Source: JAHBNG01 sp039028975 (lineage in GTDB: Bacteria > Chloroflexota > Anaerolineae > Caldilineales > Caldilineaceae). Taken from it: a DNA stretch of 64,000 nt. Made by a program: the position numbers and the translations under genes. The stretch is taken from positions 1 through 64,000 of the forward strand of contig JBCCHB010000036.1 in the NCBI GenBank assembly GCA_039028975.1. The letters run 5' to 3'. Shown here piece after piece: positions 1 to 9,532 of the stretch (positions are counted from its first letter, which is position 1; each line of letters begins with the position of its first letter). The notes under the pieces are model-generated. The model ran no database searches and was not told the origin of the DNA. It was given only the letters and a program-made list of their open reading frames with translations.

Positions 1-1
1 T

Positions 2-988
2 AAATTGGGTAGTACGACGACGATTCGCGGTGCCAGACAAACTGGTAAAACCTCGCTATTAGCCCGTGGAATCCACCATGCCAGAAATGCAGGTGGCAAA
101 ACTATATGGATTGACTTTCAGGAATTTGATGGGATGCGATTAGATACGATAAGTGTCTTTTTGCATACACTTGCTATTAATGTGTGTCGCGAATTACGTA
201 TGGATAACTCATCTGTTCATCAATATAGGCAAGACAACACCATAACGCCACAAAGTTTTACGGCTTTTCTGGAAGATCGAATCTTATGTCATTCTGACTC
301 TCCCGTCATTTTTGCAATGGATGAGGCGGATAGCATCTTGCGCACTTCATTTTATCAGGACTTTTTTGGTCTGGTTCGCTCTTGGCACAATCGACGTGCA
401 GTTCGTCCAGAGCCTTGGCAAAAACTTAATATCGTTCTCATTATCTCTACCGAACCGTACTTGTTGATCGATGACATCAATCAGTCACCCTTTAACGTCG
501 GGGCAAGAATTGAACTATCTGATTTTACAGAAAACCTAGTCCATGACTTGAATCAGCGACATGGCTATCCACTGACGGTTGAACAAGTACAATCCTTAAT
601 GCATCTAGTGAATGGCCAGCCCTATCTGATTCGAAAAGCTCTTTATGAGCTGGCAAAGGATAGAATCACATGGGACCAACTCATGAAATCAGCGACAGCG
701 GAACAAGGCCCCTTTAGTGACCACTTAAGACATCTATACTCTATTATAGTTGAGCAGCCAGCATTGAGCCGAGCACTGCAATCGGTGATTCATACACAGA
801 GATCATCCCACTCAGGAATGAGCAACTCATTTTGGGGCATGATACGAAAAAGCTTCAAACCAGAGCGGCAAAGCGTTTCTACTGATCTTATGCGGTTAGA
901 ACGAGCGGGCATTATCAAGAAAGTTGACGCGCAGTATGTCTGCCGCTGTGAATTGTATCAACGATATTTCCAGGAAAAGTTCGCATGA
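2..988 (+). CDS. AAA-like (AAA_35-type) ATPase, 5' end cut by window
   Basis: P-loop ATPase of the AAA-like family seen next to TPR/CHAT proteins. A Walker A motif (GARQTGKTS) lies at the very start and a Walker B motif (VIFAMDEAD) about 90 residues on. The stretch around 'SPFNVGARIELSDFT' and 'VNGQPYLIRKALYEL' is typical of AAA_35 proteins. The frame is open to the window edge, so the N-terminus is missing; the TTG at position 5 is only the first codon that could initiate. It overlaps the next gene by 4 bp (ATGA), so the two are probably co-translated. A role in signalling or conflict together with the CHAT protein is inferred from the neighbour. Confidence 0.8.
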   Translation, partial: KLGSTTTIRGARQTGKTSLLARGIHHARNAGGKTIWIDFQEFDGMRLDTISVFLHTLAINVCRELRMDNSSVHQYRQDNTITPQSFTAFLEDRILCHSDSPVIFAMDEADSILRTSFYQDFFGLVRSWHNRRAVRPEPWQKLNIVLIISTEPYLLIDDINQSPFNVGARIELSDFTENLVHDLNQRHGYPLTVEQVQSLMHLVNGQPYLIRKALYELAKDRITWDQLMKSATAEQGPFSDHLRHLYSIIVEQPALSRALQSVIHTQRSSHSGMSNSFWGMIRKSFKPERQSVSTDLMRLERAGIIKKVDAQYVCRCELYQRYFQEKFA

Positions 989-3900
989 ACAATTCTGAGA
1001 CCAAGGTACGAGATCTGTTTGTTGCTGGCGGAACGCTGGAGGCAGATCACCCCACATACGTGACACGTGACGCCGACGCGCAACTATACCAACTAGCCAA
1101 GGCTGGTAAGTTTGCCTATGTTCTGACTTCTCGGCAAATGGGCAAGTCCAGCCTAATGAATCGTATCGCTCACCGACTAAAAGGTGAGTCAATCCGTACA
1201 GCTATCATTGACCTCAATTCATTTGGTACTGTTACAGAAGAGACCTGGTATATCCAGTTGGTCACCGAGTTATCTCGGCAACTTCACCTCAATGAATTCG
1301 ACCCCTCTGCTTGGTGGAGCCAGCAGGCTCAGCTAGGGCCAGTACAACAGTTTAATTCCTTTCTACGTGATATTGTTTTGAATCAAATTTCAGAACAGGT
1401 CGTTGTCTTTATTGACGAGATCGATCACACGCTCAAACTTGCCAATTTTACGGATGATTTTTTTTCAGCGATCCGCGCCGTCTATAATCGACGGGCCGTC
1501 GAGCCATTATTTAAGCGACTAAATTTTATTTTGCTGGGAACCGCTTCGCCATCAGAGCTCATCGCCGATACAAAACAAACGCCTTTCAACATTGGGGAGG
1601 CTGTGGTACTACAGGACTTTCGCACTGATGAGGCAAGGAACCTCCAAACCCAGCTAGGTCTACATTTGCCGACACAATCCAAAGAAATTTTCGATCGGGT
1701 TTACTACTGGACAGATGGTCATCCATACCTTACCCAAAAGCTATGTCAGGAAATCACAAAGTCTAGTAATGTAGAATGGACCAATGAATCGGTTGATGAG
1801 CTAGTTGAAAATTTATTTTTGGTTGAAACAGCGCAGAGCGAAAGCAACTTGGCCGATGTTAGAGACAGAATCCTGAAAAATTCACATTTCCGTCGCTTAC
1901 TGGGCATCTATCGGGAAGTGTATGATGAAAGAAAGGTTAAGGAGAAAAAACAGTCTGTAGAACAGAACCAGCTCAAGCTATCAGGTCTAGTTAAGACTCA
2001 AGGAGATTATCTGAAGGTTCGCAATCCAATTTACCATCATGTATTTGACCGGAATTGGATTAAAAAGAATGTTCAAATAAATTGGCCCCAGGTATCTGCG
2101 TTCTTATTTGCGATAATTGCGCTACTGGCCGTTAGCGCTATTGCCTACGACACATGGATCTCAAACCGAATTGATCGTTCAGTAAATCGACTGTATGACA
2201 AAAATTCACCCGTCGAACAGAAAGTCGCTGATTTAGCAACGCTATTTCGCAGCCGGCAGTTGATTTCGCAGACAAAATTCGATGACAAAGCACTGGAACT
2301 CTTGTATGGACGAACGCGTGATGAGTTGCTAGAGATTTTTGACCATCCTGATATGAAGAATCGAGCCGATCTACTAATAGTCATAAAGGGTATTTCTGGA
2401 ACGTTAGCAGATGTTGATGAAAGTGGGCATACAGATGAGGTGCTAAACACGATCCGTTTATCGTTGAGCCATATCCAAAACTCAGAACAGGCCCATAAAA
2501 AACAACCACCTTTTCGACAAGTTTTTAGGTATTGGTATGATGAGGTAAAAACGCTAAACGATATCAATATAGAAATTCAACATTGGCTCGATGGGCGTCA
2601 GTTAGCTCGTGAAGATCGATTTGAAGAGGCGCAAGAAGCATATAATCAAGCGATTGACATCAACCCCAATAATAGCGCAACTCGTTATGAACGTGCAAGG
2701 ATCCTTATACAGCTTAATCAGTACGACGATGTACTAAATGATCTTGATCGTGTTGTTACAATGGCAAGAAGTAATCCGACATCAACTCCTTTGCCTGAGC
2801 ATACACCAACTTCCACTGCGACACCTGAAGCATCAAAGTCTGCTATTTCAAACAATTCGTTGCATCAAACATCTACGTCTGTGGCATCGCCCACGGTAAT
2901 AGCAAACTCTACACCGACTACCACTAATACACCCAATACAGTTGATAAGCTGGCTACCGATGTTGCTAAACGCACTATTACCGTACCTTCCAGATTTACG
3001 GCAGTAGCAACCTCTACACCGACTCCTACACCAACCTTTACATCTATTCCAGCCCCGACCTCTACCCCGACCTCTGCACCGACCTCTACACCGACCCCTG
3101 ACACGTTTCATACGGGGTTTGTGACCGTCAATGAAAAAATTAGAGCTGCGCAAGAATTAATTCAAATCGACTCAGATTTAATAATATATTTTCAAAACTC
3201 TCAAAGTGAATCATACCCAAGCCTAGCAAGTGCTATTATCATACCAACAGCAGCCGCGAGTGTGGCATCCAGTCAAGATGGGCTGCCACCATCGTCAATG
3301 CCCTTTGGAGACCTCTTATCTGAATCTTTCGACAGTCAAACGATCGTTGCAAAACGCGAAGAGATCGTGGTGTTATCTATCGCATCCATGTTATCCTGGT
3401 TCGGATATTCGGAAGCACTAAGTTCAGTCAATAATAGTCACCCATGGATAGAAACTGAAAATATCACGCCAGACATTGTAGACTCATTAACATCAGGCTT
3501 CCAGAGTATGGAAGAAATCATTAGAGATTCATCTACACAATTACAACAATCATCTGAAGCCCCAAAGCCAACACCGAATTCTGCTGGCATTTTGCCAAAG
3601 ATTGAGAAGGTCAAGACTGGCTCACTATATCTTCAGCAGTTAGCGATCCGAAGCCCACAAGTTGAGGCACTTGAAGCGGCGAGAACTCTTCTCAGCGAAG
3701 GGGATATTCTAGAAAAAAGTCAACGTCCGGACGATGCACGTGCTAAATGGGCGGAAGCCGCCATGAAGTTTAAAGAAGCCGAAAATTCCCTAGGTCGAGC
3801 AGATGCCTACTTACGCATTGCCGACTCACTCCAAACCGAAGCCATCTTCAACACAAAAAAACTGGAAGAGGCACTTGGCTACTACCTTCTTGCCACCACA

Positions 3901-6900
3901 TCTGCAACTGACTCCTATGAATCCATTATTGTCCGGGAATTGCCCTTTGATGCTGATATACTAAAACAGGCTACTGAGACATACGACGAAGGAGAGCGTC
4001 TACGCAAAGCTGGTAATTGTACCCAAGCCATCCGCAAGTTGGAGGAAGCCCGAAGACTCTTTGCCCAAATCGAATTTGGCAGTGGTGAAGCCCGTTCGTT
4101 GGCTTTCAAAGCAGTCTGCCAAATTGATAATGACGATTTCTTTGGGGGCTTAACCACGTTGCTCGATGCGCTGCTGATTACCCAAAATCTGCCTCTTGGC
4201 TCATCGGAGATGGAGCGGTTCTTGGAAGGGAAACGCGCATATCAACGAGGTAACCTAACTGAAGCTATAGAGATCTTTACTGAGATACTAGATGCTTATC
4301 AGCAAATGGGACGGGAAGATATTGCGGCCCAAGTGATGCTCGACATGGGGGTGGCCTATGCGGAATTAGGTCGGTTTGCTGAAGCAAAAAAGCAATTTGA
4401 GACAGCGTTACCCATCTTTATCGAATTGGAGAACGATTACGATAAGTACAATGAGGCCGTCACGCGCCACAATCTAGCCAATTTTGCGACAATTGAGGGA
4501 GCGTTCGACGTTGCAGCTATAGAATACGAAAAGGCAATTCAATTGTGGTGGTTCGTTGGCGAGCCGAGCCATCGTGTTCATTCCCTTAGTGGGCTGGCGT
4601 TGGCGTACACTGGACAGGCACAATATCAAGCAGCATTTGATGCACTCGACCATGCGGATGCACTCTATCAATCCATACCCCCTGCTCCTAATTTAGCAGG
4701 AGATCTCTTGAATAATCGAGGTATGATCCACTTCTTTTTGGGTGAGTATAAAGAGGCACTTGACCTCTTTGAGCAAGCCCTTTCTGCTCGAAGCCAAATT
4801 CGAGGACCCCAACGTATCATTAAGGAGGCAGAAACATTGAGCAATATAGCCTCGCTCTATGCGATACAAGGCAACTTTGATGATGCTTTACAGACCTATG
4901 AGCGCATGCTTCGACAAGTTGACGACAGATTCTCAGCACTTGCCCAAGCACAGATAGAAGTAAATATTGGTAACATTTACGTAAGGAAAGGCAACCTCCA
5001 AAAGGGCTTTCTTCATTTCTTGCAGGCGCAAGAATTATCACACGGTTCCCCACCCATTTTTAATGCAATTCTACTACACAATCTGGGCTTAACTTATGCA
5101 ATTATTGGGGAATTCGCACTAAGTCTGGATAATCTTACTCAAGCAGAACGCTTGTTCGAAGAATCCGAAAGTTGGGCAAATATTGCGGCAGTCAACAATG
5201 ATCTAGGGCAACTACTGTTTCGATTAACGCGTTATGAAGCAGCACAGGCAGGCTTTGAAAATTCACAACGCGTCTGGCAAACATTAGGCAATGAAACTGA
5301 AGTCGCAAAAGTGAAAAGAAATAAAGCCCTTCTTGCCTTGGTACAAGGAGACCTAACGCAAGCCGAAAAGTTAATAATAGAAGCAATGGCTCAGTTCGGT
5401 GATGCAGAACTACATATAGAAGAAGGCAAAGGGACAATCCTTCTAGCTCTAGTATCATTGGTTCGACGGGATTATGAAAAAGCATTTAGCCATGCGGAGA
5501 AAGCTAAAACAATTGCAGAATCCGTTGATAATGAGCTATTCAAGATTATTAGTCATACAACCATTGCGTCAATCCATATGCTAACTAGTGACTTAGTAAC
5601 AGCTAACAACGAAATTGATGCTGCGATTATCCAACTTGACAACTGGCAGAAGGCTCTGACGGCACCATCTCTGAAATCATCTGTATTGGAGCAACTGAAA
5701 GATATCTATTCTATAGCCCTTCAAATTACATTACTGGAAGATAAATCAGATGAGGGTTTTGTCTTAACAGAAAAGATGCGAGACATCATGTTTCTCTATC
5801 AATTGGCAAATCCATGGACTGATTTTCGCAATGATGAGGCATTGCCCTCATTACTCGCAAAAGAGCGGGCGTTGACCGAGCAGAGCAGACTGCTGCAAAA
5901 TACACTGGCTGATGAATTGTCGGCCTCAGAAGCGCAGCAAAACATATCCCTGATTGAGCATCTAAACAAAGAATTAGAAGTGGTCGATCATCAATTAGAA
6001 CAAGCCCGCACAGAACTGCAGCTATCAAACCCTCTTTACAATTCATTGATTGTGCCAGATACGGTCTCTATCGACGATGTACAGGCTAGCCTACTCGACA
6101 CAGAGACGACCTTGATCGCATATTATATCTTAGATAATTCTGTACAAGTATGGATGGTTGATCAAGAGAGCACCCACCATATCAGCCTGGATCTCTCGGC
6201 TGAAGAGTTAGACAGTGACATTAACAATCTCCGCCTGCTAATTGCCGATATGGCAGGAGAGGACGATGAAGAAGAGATTGCAGAAGATCTGGCATACATG
6301 CAGGAGAGAGTATCGGGGCCACTCTTCGATACGCTTATCGCACCTTTAGAGCCGTATCTTGAAAATGACCATCTCCTGATCATTCCCCATAAAAGTCTGC
6401 ATTACCTACCATTTGCCGCGCTTTGGAATAGTAATGAAGAACGGTTTCTGTCTGAAGATTATATGATTCGTTACGCACCCAGCGCATCAGCTCTCCAGTT
6501 TCTTCAGACATCCCCAGGTGAATCAGACACTCTTCCATTAGTGCTCGGCAACCCTGGTTCCGACTTGGACTTTGCCGATGATGAAGCCAGCGCGATAGCC
6601 CAAGTGTATGGTGTAGAAGCGCTCCTCAACCAAGCCGCCACTGAAAATTCGCTTCACCAAAACGCAACCGATTCAGATATCCTGCACATCGCCGCCCACG
6701 GTATCTATAACCCAATCAACCCCATGTATAGTCACCTGGAGCTGGCTGCGGATGATAATCACGATGGACGTCTGGAAGCCCATGAAATCTATGGCTTGAA
6801 CCTATCCGATGCCAAGTTGGTTGTGCTTTCGGCCTGCGATACATCACAGGTTGAATTGACAGGAGGCGACGCAGTCCTTAGCCTCAACCGAGCCTTTCTC

Positions 6901-7122
6901 GCTGCCGGCGCGCCTGCGGTCGTCACCAGCCTATGGCCCGTTGATGATGAGGCGACCAGCGTCTTTATGCAAACCTTTCATGAGCAACTACAGAACGGCA
7001 CAAGTGCAACCAAAGCCCTTCAGATTGCTCAACAAACGGTCATGGCGGAGGAGCAGTGGTCATCGCCCTACTATTGGGCGGCCTTTTCACTGACAGGCGC
7101 AGATATTGAGTTTGAGAAATAG
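985..7122 (+). CDS. AAA-like ATPase - TM - TPR - CHAT protease fusion, 2045 aa
   Basis: Giant multidomain protein. N-terminal AAA-like ATPase with Walker A SRQMGKSS (residues about 49-56) and Walker B VVVFIDEID (about 138-146). One transmembrane helix follows at about 370-390, then a first TPR near 535-580 and a Ser/Thr/Pro-rich linker (TPTSTPT-type, about 600-710). A long array of TPR-like helices covers roughly 900-1650. The C-terminal CHAT caspase-like domain carries the catalytic pair His1905 (HIAAHG) and Cys1951 (LSACDT). CHAT domains are clan CD proteases used in signalling and cell-death circuits; TPRs usually bind a partner. The start overlaps the upstream AAA gene (ATGA). Substrate and trigger cannot be read from the sequence. 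Family assignment is firm. Confidence 0.88.
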   Translation: MNNSETKVRDLFVAGGTLEADHPTYVTRDADAQLYQLAKAGKFAYVLTSRQMGKSSLMNRIAHRLKGESIRTAIIDLNSFGTVTEETWYIQLVTELSRQLHLNEFDPSAWWSQQAQLGPVQQFNSFLRDIVLNQISEQVVVFIDEIDHTLKLANFTDDFFSAIRAVYNRRAVEPLFKRLNFILLGTASPSELIADTKQTPFNIGEAVVLQDFRTDEARNLQTQLGLHLPTQSKEIFDRVYYWTDGHPYLTQKLCQEITKSSNVEWTNESVDELVENLFLVETAQSESNLADVRDRILKNSHFRRLLGIYREVYDERKVKEKKQSVEQNQLKLSGLVKTQGDYLKVRNPIYHHVFDRNWIKKNVQINWPQVSAFLFAIIALLAVSAIAYDTWISNRIDRSVNRLYDKNSPVEQKVADLATLFRSRQLISQTKFDDKALELLYGRTRDELLEIFDHPDMKNRADLLIVIKGISGTLADVDESGHTDEVLNTIRLSLSHIQNSEQAHKKQPPFRQVFRYWYDEVKTLNDINIEIQHWLDGRQLAREDRFEEAQEAYNQAIDINPNNSATRYERARILIQLNQYDDVLNDLDRVVTMARSNPTSTPLPEHTPTSTATPEASKSAISNNSLHQTSTSVASPTVIANSTPTTTNTPNTVDKLATDVAKRTITVPSRFTAVATSTPTPTPTFTSIPAPTSTPTSAPTSTPTPDTFHTGFVTVNEKIRAAQELIQIDSDLIIYFQNSQSESYPSLASAIIIPTAAASVASSQDGLPPSSMPFGDLLSESFDSQTIVAKREEIVVLSIASMLSWFGYSEALSSVNNSHPWIETENITPDIVDSLTSGFQSMEEIIRDSSTQLQQSSEAPKPTPNSAGILPKIEKVKTGSLYLQQLAIRSPQVEALEAARTLLSEGDILEKSQRPDDARAKWAEAAMKFKEAENSLGRADAYLRIADSLQTEAIFNTKKLEEALGYYLLATTSATDSYESIIVRELPFDADILKQATETYDEGERLRKAGNCTQAIRKLEEARRLFAQIEFGSGEARSLAFKAVCQIDNDDFFGGLTTLLDALLITQNLPLGSSEMERFLEGKRAYQRGNLTEAIEIFTEILDAYQQMGREDIAAQVMLDMGVAYAELGRFAEAKKQFETALPIFIELENDYDKYNEAVTRHNLANFATIEGAFDVAAIEYEKAIQLWWFVGEPSHRVHSLSGLALAYTGQAQYQAAFDALDHADALYQSIPPAPNLAGDLLNNRGMIHFFLGEYKEALDLFEQALSARSQIRGPQRIIKEAETLSNIASLYAIQGNFDDALQTYERMLRQVDDRFSALAQAQIEVNIGNIYVRKGNLQKGFLHFLQAQELSHGSPPIFNAILLHNLGLTYAIIGEFALSLDNLTQAERLFEESESWANIAAVNNDLGQLLFRLTRYEAAQAGFENSQRVWQTLGNETEVAKVKRNKALLALVQGDLTQAEKLIIEAMAQFGDAELHIEEGKGTILLALVSLVRRDYEKAFSHAEKAKTIAESVDNELFKIISHTTIASIHMLTSDLVTANNEIDAAIIQLDNWQKALTAPSLKSSVLEQLKDIYSIALQITLLEDKSDEGFVLTEKMRDIMFLYQLANPWTDFRNDEALPSLLAKERALTEQSRLLQNTLADELSASEAQQNISLIEHLNKELEVVDHQLEQARTELQLSNPLYNSLIVPDTVSIDDVQASLLDTETTLIAYYILDNSVQVWMVDQESTHHISLDLSAEELDSDINNLRLLIADMAGEDDEEEIAEDLAYMQERVSGPLFDTLIAPLEPYLENDHLLIIPHKSLHYLPFAALWNSNEERFLSEDYMIRYAPSASALQFLQTSPGESDTLPLVLGNPGSDLDFADDEASAIAQVYGVEALLNQAATENSLHQNATDSDILHIAAHGIYNPINPMYSHLELAADDNHDGRLEAHEIYGLNLSDAKLVVLSACDTSQVELTGGDAVLSLNRAFLAAGAPAVVTSLWPVDDEATSVFMQTFHEQLQNGTSATKALQIAQQTVMAEEQWSSPYYWAAFSLTGADIEFEK

Positions 7123-7231
7123 TATACCAAGAATGCGACTCTAAAAGTTAGGTCAATCATTTAGACCGAAGCTAAGCAAGATATAAATTAGCCCCGTTGC
7201 CTTCTACAAAATTATGCCTATATCAATTAAA

Positions 7232-7513
7232 CTACTCACCATCTCCATACATTGAGAACGCCGCCCAATGGTTCGGCCTCGGATACGTCACCAACGCATC
7301 CATCTGCGCAGCCCCAGGCGCCTCCCCCACCGACATCCCCTTCCTCAAATTCCGATGAAAATCCGCCATAATCACACTCGATGCTTCATCATCAATATCC
7401 CAAAGCGTAGTGACAATGGCAGGTGTACCCGCATAGAGGAAGGCTCGGGTCAGTTCGGTAATTTCGTCGCCCCGTGCGGCTTGTATCCAACCACCCGCAC
7501 GGGGCGTACTCAC
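7232..7513 (-). pseudogene. CHAT-domain C-terminal remnant
   Basis: Only the last 93 residues of a CHAT domain remain, on the opposite strand to the intact CHAT gene. Recognisable pieces are 'GDEITELTRAFLYAGTPAIVTTLWDIDDEAS' (too short to be a whole domain) and 'YPRPNHWAAFSMYGD'. The SACET cysteine and the catalytic histidine are missing. Immediately upstream on the same strand another short open frame ends at 7510 (about 30 residues, ending GELIVE), so the parent gene has been cut and shifted. I read this as a decayed paralogue. Confidence 0.7.
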
Positions 7514-7808
7514 TCCACAATCAATTCGCCAACAATGTCTTTGAAATAGCGAGAACCAACAAAATCAACCTGATGAACCTGATTACTATCCTGGGCTTGC
7601 GGTCCCGGATATTCACTGCGAGCAATTCATGGCGCAAGTTTCAACGGTGGACAAGACAACCCAGCTTGGTTAATTATGCGTTCAATTGTACGTGCTGAAG
7701 GTACTGGTGTTTTTGTCAAAGATAAAGTGCGTCGTTTGATCATGAGAAATCGCGTCATTGTAAGATCGAAGGCTAGAGCGTGACAGCCATCTGATTCAAT
7801 CGCTGCCG

Positions 7809-8366
7809 TTGATTGGGTTAGACCAGGATGCGAGCCAATCTTTATTCGCCCAACGCGGGCTGCAACGTAGAGAAGAAGACGAAATCATGCTGGTCAGTCG
7901 TTATTCGGGCAATCCACTGGCCCTTAAGCTGGTCGCCGATACCATTGATGAACGCTATGCGGGCGATTTAGGGGGCTTTTTGACCAACAATTGCCTTATT
8001 TTTGGCGATATCCGGATGGTACTTGAACAGCATTTTTCCCGTTTAACAGGTCTGGAACGGCAAATTCTCTTTGGGTTGGCCATCAAACAGGAATCACTGG
8101 GGGCACGAGTTGTAAGAGAAAGTCTATTACCGGCTCTCAATCAGCGGGACTTTTTGGAGGCACTACAGAGGCTAAAGCGACGTTCTTTAGTGGAAAAGAA
8201 TGGTTCTGTCTTTGTCTTGCCGAATATAGTGGCCGAATATTTGAAGGAGACTTTAAACGAGATTGCTGTCGAAGAGAGCGAAAAAGGAATGTTCAACGTA
8301 AATATACCAGTAGGCATTACTCAACTCACGGGCCGGGATTCAATGCTCTTTCAGCAGTTACACTAA
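7809..8366 (+). pseudogene. NB-ARC/STAND ATPase fragment
   Basis: Encodes the sensor part of an NB-ARC-type STAND ATPase: the GLDQDASQSLF and 'SRYSGNPLALKLVADTI' motifs (the latter holding the conserved GxP) are typical of bacterial NB-ARC proteins linked to WD40 or TPR arrays. The P-loop half is missing. Homology continues in frame upstream to about 7763 without a start codon and then meets a stop; the C-terminus ends abruptly before any sensor repeats. The fragment is best read as a broken gene. Confidence 0.65.
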
Positions 8367-8440
8367 GACCGCACCACAAAATTAATCACTCCCCAACTGA
8401 CTTATTCGCAACTCACTTCGCTAGGGCCACAAACTTCCTA

Positions 8441-8468
8441 TTGACATATTTCACAAGTGTGATAAAAT
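8441..8468 (+). promoter_or_regulatory. Promoter of the metal ABC operon
   Basis: A TTGACA -35 box (8441-8446) and a TAAAAT -10 box (8463-8468) are separated by 16 bp, close to the sigma-70 consensus. Predicted transcription starts near 8475, inside the palindrome at 8470-8489. A second perfect palindrome, TCACA-AG-TGTGA (8451-8462), occupies the spacer. Confidence 0.7.
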
Positions 8469-8469
8469 A

Positions 8470-8489
8470 TTTTTAGCTTAGGCTAAAAA
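8470..8489. promoter_or_regulatory. DtxR/MntR-like operator
   Basis: Perfect inverted repeat with 8-bp arms TTTTTAGC and GCTAAAAA around TTAG. The shape resembles sites of DtxR/IdeR/MntR metalloregulators (TTAGGTTAG-type half sites). It overlaps the predicted start of transcription of a metal-uptake operon, so metal-dependent repression by occlusion is the natural reading. Regulator identity is inferred. Confidence 0.6.
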
Positions 8490-8579
8490 CCAATTCACTC
8501 TATTTACATTCTCTAGTTTGCAATGAATAGATTTTCAAGTACAATAAACACAAAACTAACCAAGAAAAAGAGTACCATC

Positions 8580-9530
8580 ATGAACAAATATCCTCTATCC
8601 ATATCGAATTTTATCCACACTGTTCTTCTTATTCTCCTTATCCTCTTATTGGTTGCTTGCAGTGGGCAGATTAGCGCCAGAACAGACAATGGCAAACTCA
8701 ATGTCGTTGCTACTACAGGCCAAATCGCTGATGCGTTGGCCAATATTGGTGGTGACGCGATTGACTTAACTGGCCTGCTTGGCCCCGGCGTCGATCCCCA
8801 CCTCTATGTGCCAACAGAAAGCAACGTGGCAACCTTTAGCAATGCGAATCTCATCGTCTACAACGGACTCCATCTGGAGGCGCAAATGCTGCGTGTCCTG
8901 GAGCAGATGGAGTCTCGCGGTGTCCATGTACTTTCAGTCGGAGATAGCTTACCAGAGGATCAACTTTTGGGGTGGGATGATCAATTTCCTCATGACCCCC
9001 ACATTTGGAATGATCCTGATCTCTGGGCGCTTGGTATTGAAGCCATGCGGGATGCGCTTATTGAAGCCGATCCATCAAACGAGGCGCTCTATGCAGAAAA
9101 CACCCAAACCTATTTGGAAACCTTAGCCAAAACCAGCGCCTTTATTGAAGAGCAGATCAACCAGATTCCTCGTGCCCAGCGAGTCGTGATCACTGCCCAC
9201 GATGCGTTTGGGTACTTTGGCCGCCGCTTCAACCTGGAAGTCACGGGGCTACAAGGCGTCAGTACTGAGTCCGAGGCCAGCGCGGCAGACGTCAAAGAGC
9301 TAGCGAACATGATTGTAGAACGCCAAATTCCGGCCATCTTTGTGGAATCATCGGTCTCGCCCAAAACAATTGAGGCGGTCCAGGCGGCTGTGGCGGATCA
9401 GGGTTTTGAGGTTATCATCGGTGAGGAACTCTACTCGGATGCTCTGGGGGAAGCAGGGAGCGATGCGGATACGTATGTGGGCATGTTGCGCCACAACGCC
9501 AAAGCACTGTTGCAAGCGCTGGGAGAATAG
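8580..9530 (+). CDS. Metal ABC transporter substrate-binding lipoprotein (TroA/PsaA/ZnuA family)
   Basis: Extracellular metal-binding protein that delivers the ion to the permease pair encoded downstream. I chose the ATG at 8580, not the in-frame ATG at 8523, because it gives a normal lipoprotein signal: a short N-region, a Leu/Ile-rich core and lipobox LVAC. Likely metal ligands are the His of GVDPHLY, the His of DPHIWNDPDLW, the Glu/Asp region near SEASAADV and the Asp of SDADTY. There is no His-rich loop as in classical ZnuA, which with the MntR-like operator favours Mn or Fe over Zn. First gene of a four-gene operon; the stop is 2 bp before the ATPase start. Confidence 0.88.
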   Translation: MNKYPLSISNFIHTVLLILLILLLVACSGQISARTDNGKLNVVATTGQIADALANIGGDAIDLTGLLGPGVDPHLYVPTESNVATFSNANLIVYNGLHLEAQMLRVLEQMESRGVHVLSVGDSLPEDQLLGWDDQFPHDPHIWNDPDLWALGIEAMRDALIEADPSNEALYAENTQTYLETLAKTSAFIEEQINQIPRAQRVVITAHDAFGYFGRRFNLEVTGLQGVSTESEASAADVKELANMIVERQIPAIFVESSVSPKTIEAVQAAVADQGFEVIIGEELYSDALGEAGSDADTYVGMLRHNAKALLQALGE

Positions 9531-9532
9531 CC

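Noticed and set aside
2848..3153. Minus-strand Gly/Arg/Val-rich frames in the giant CHAT gene
   Set aside because: They are the complement of the Thr/Pro-rich linker of the intact gene and have no start signal.
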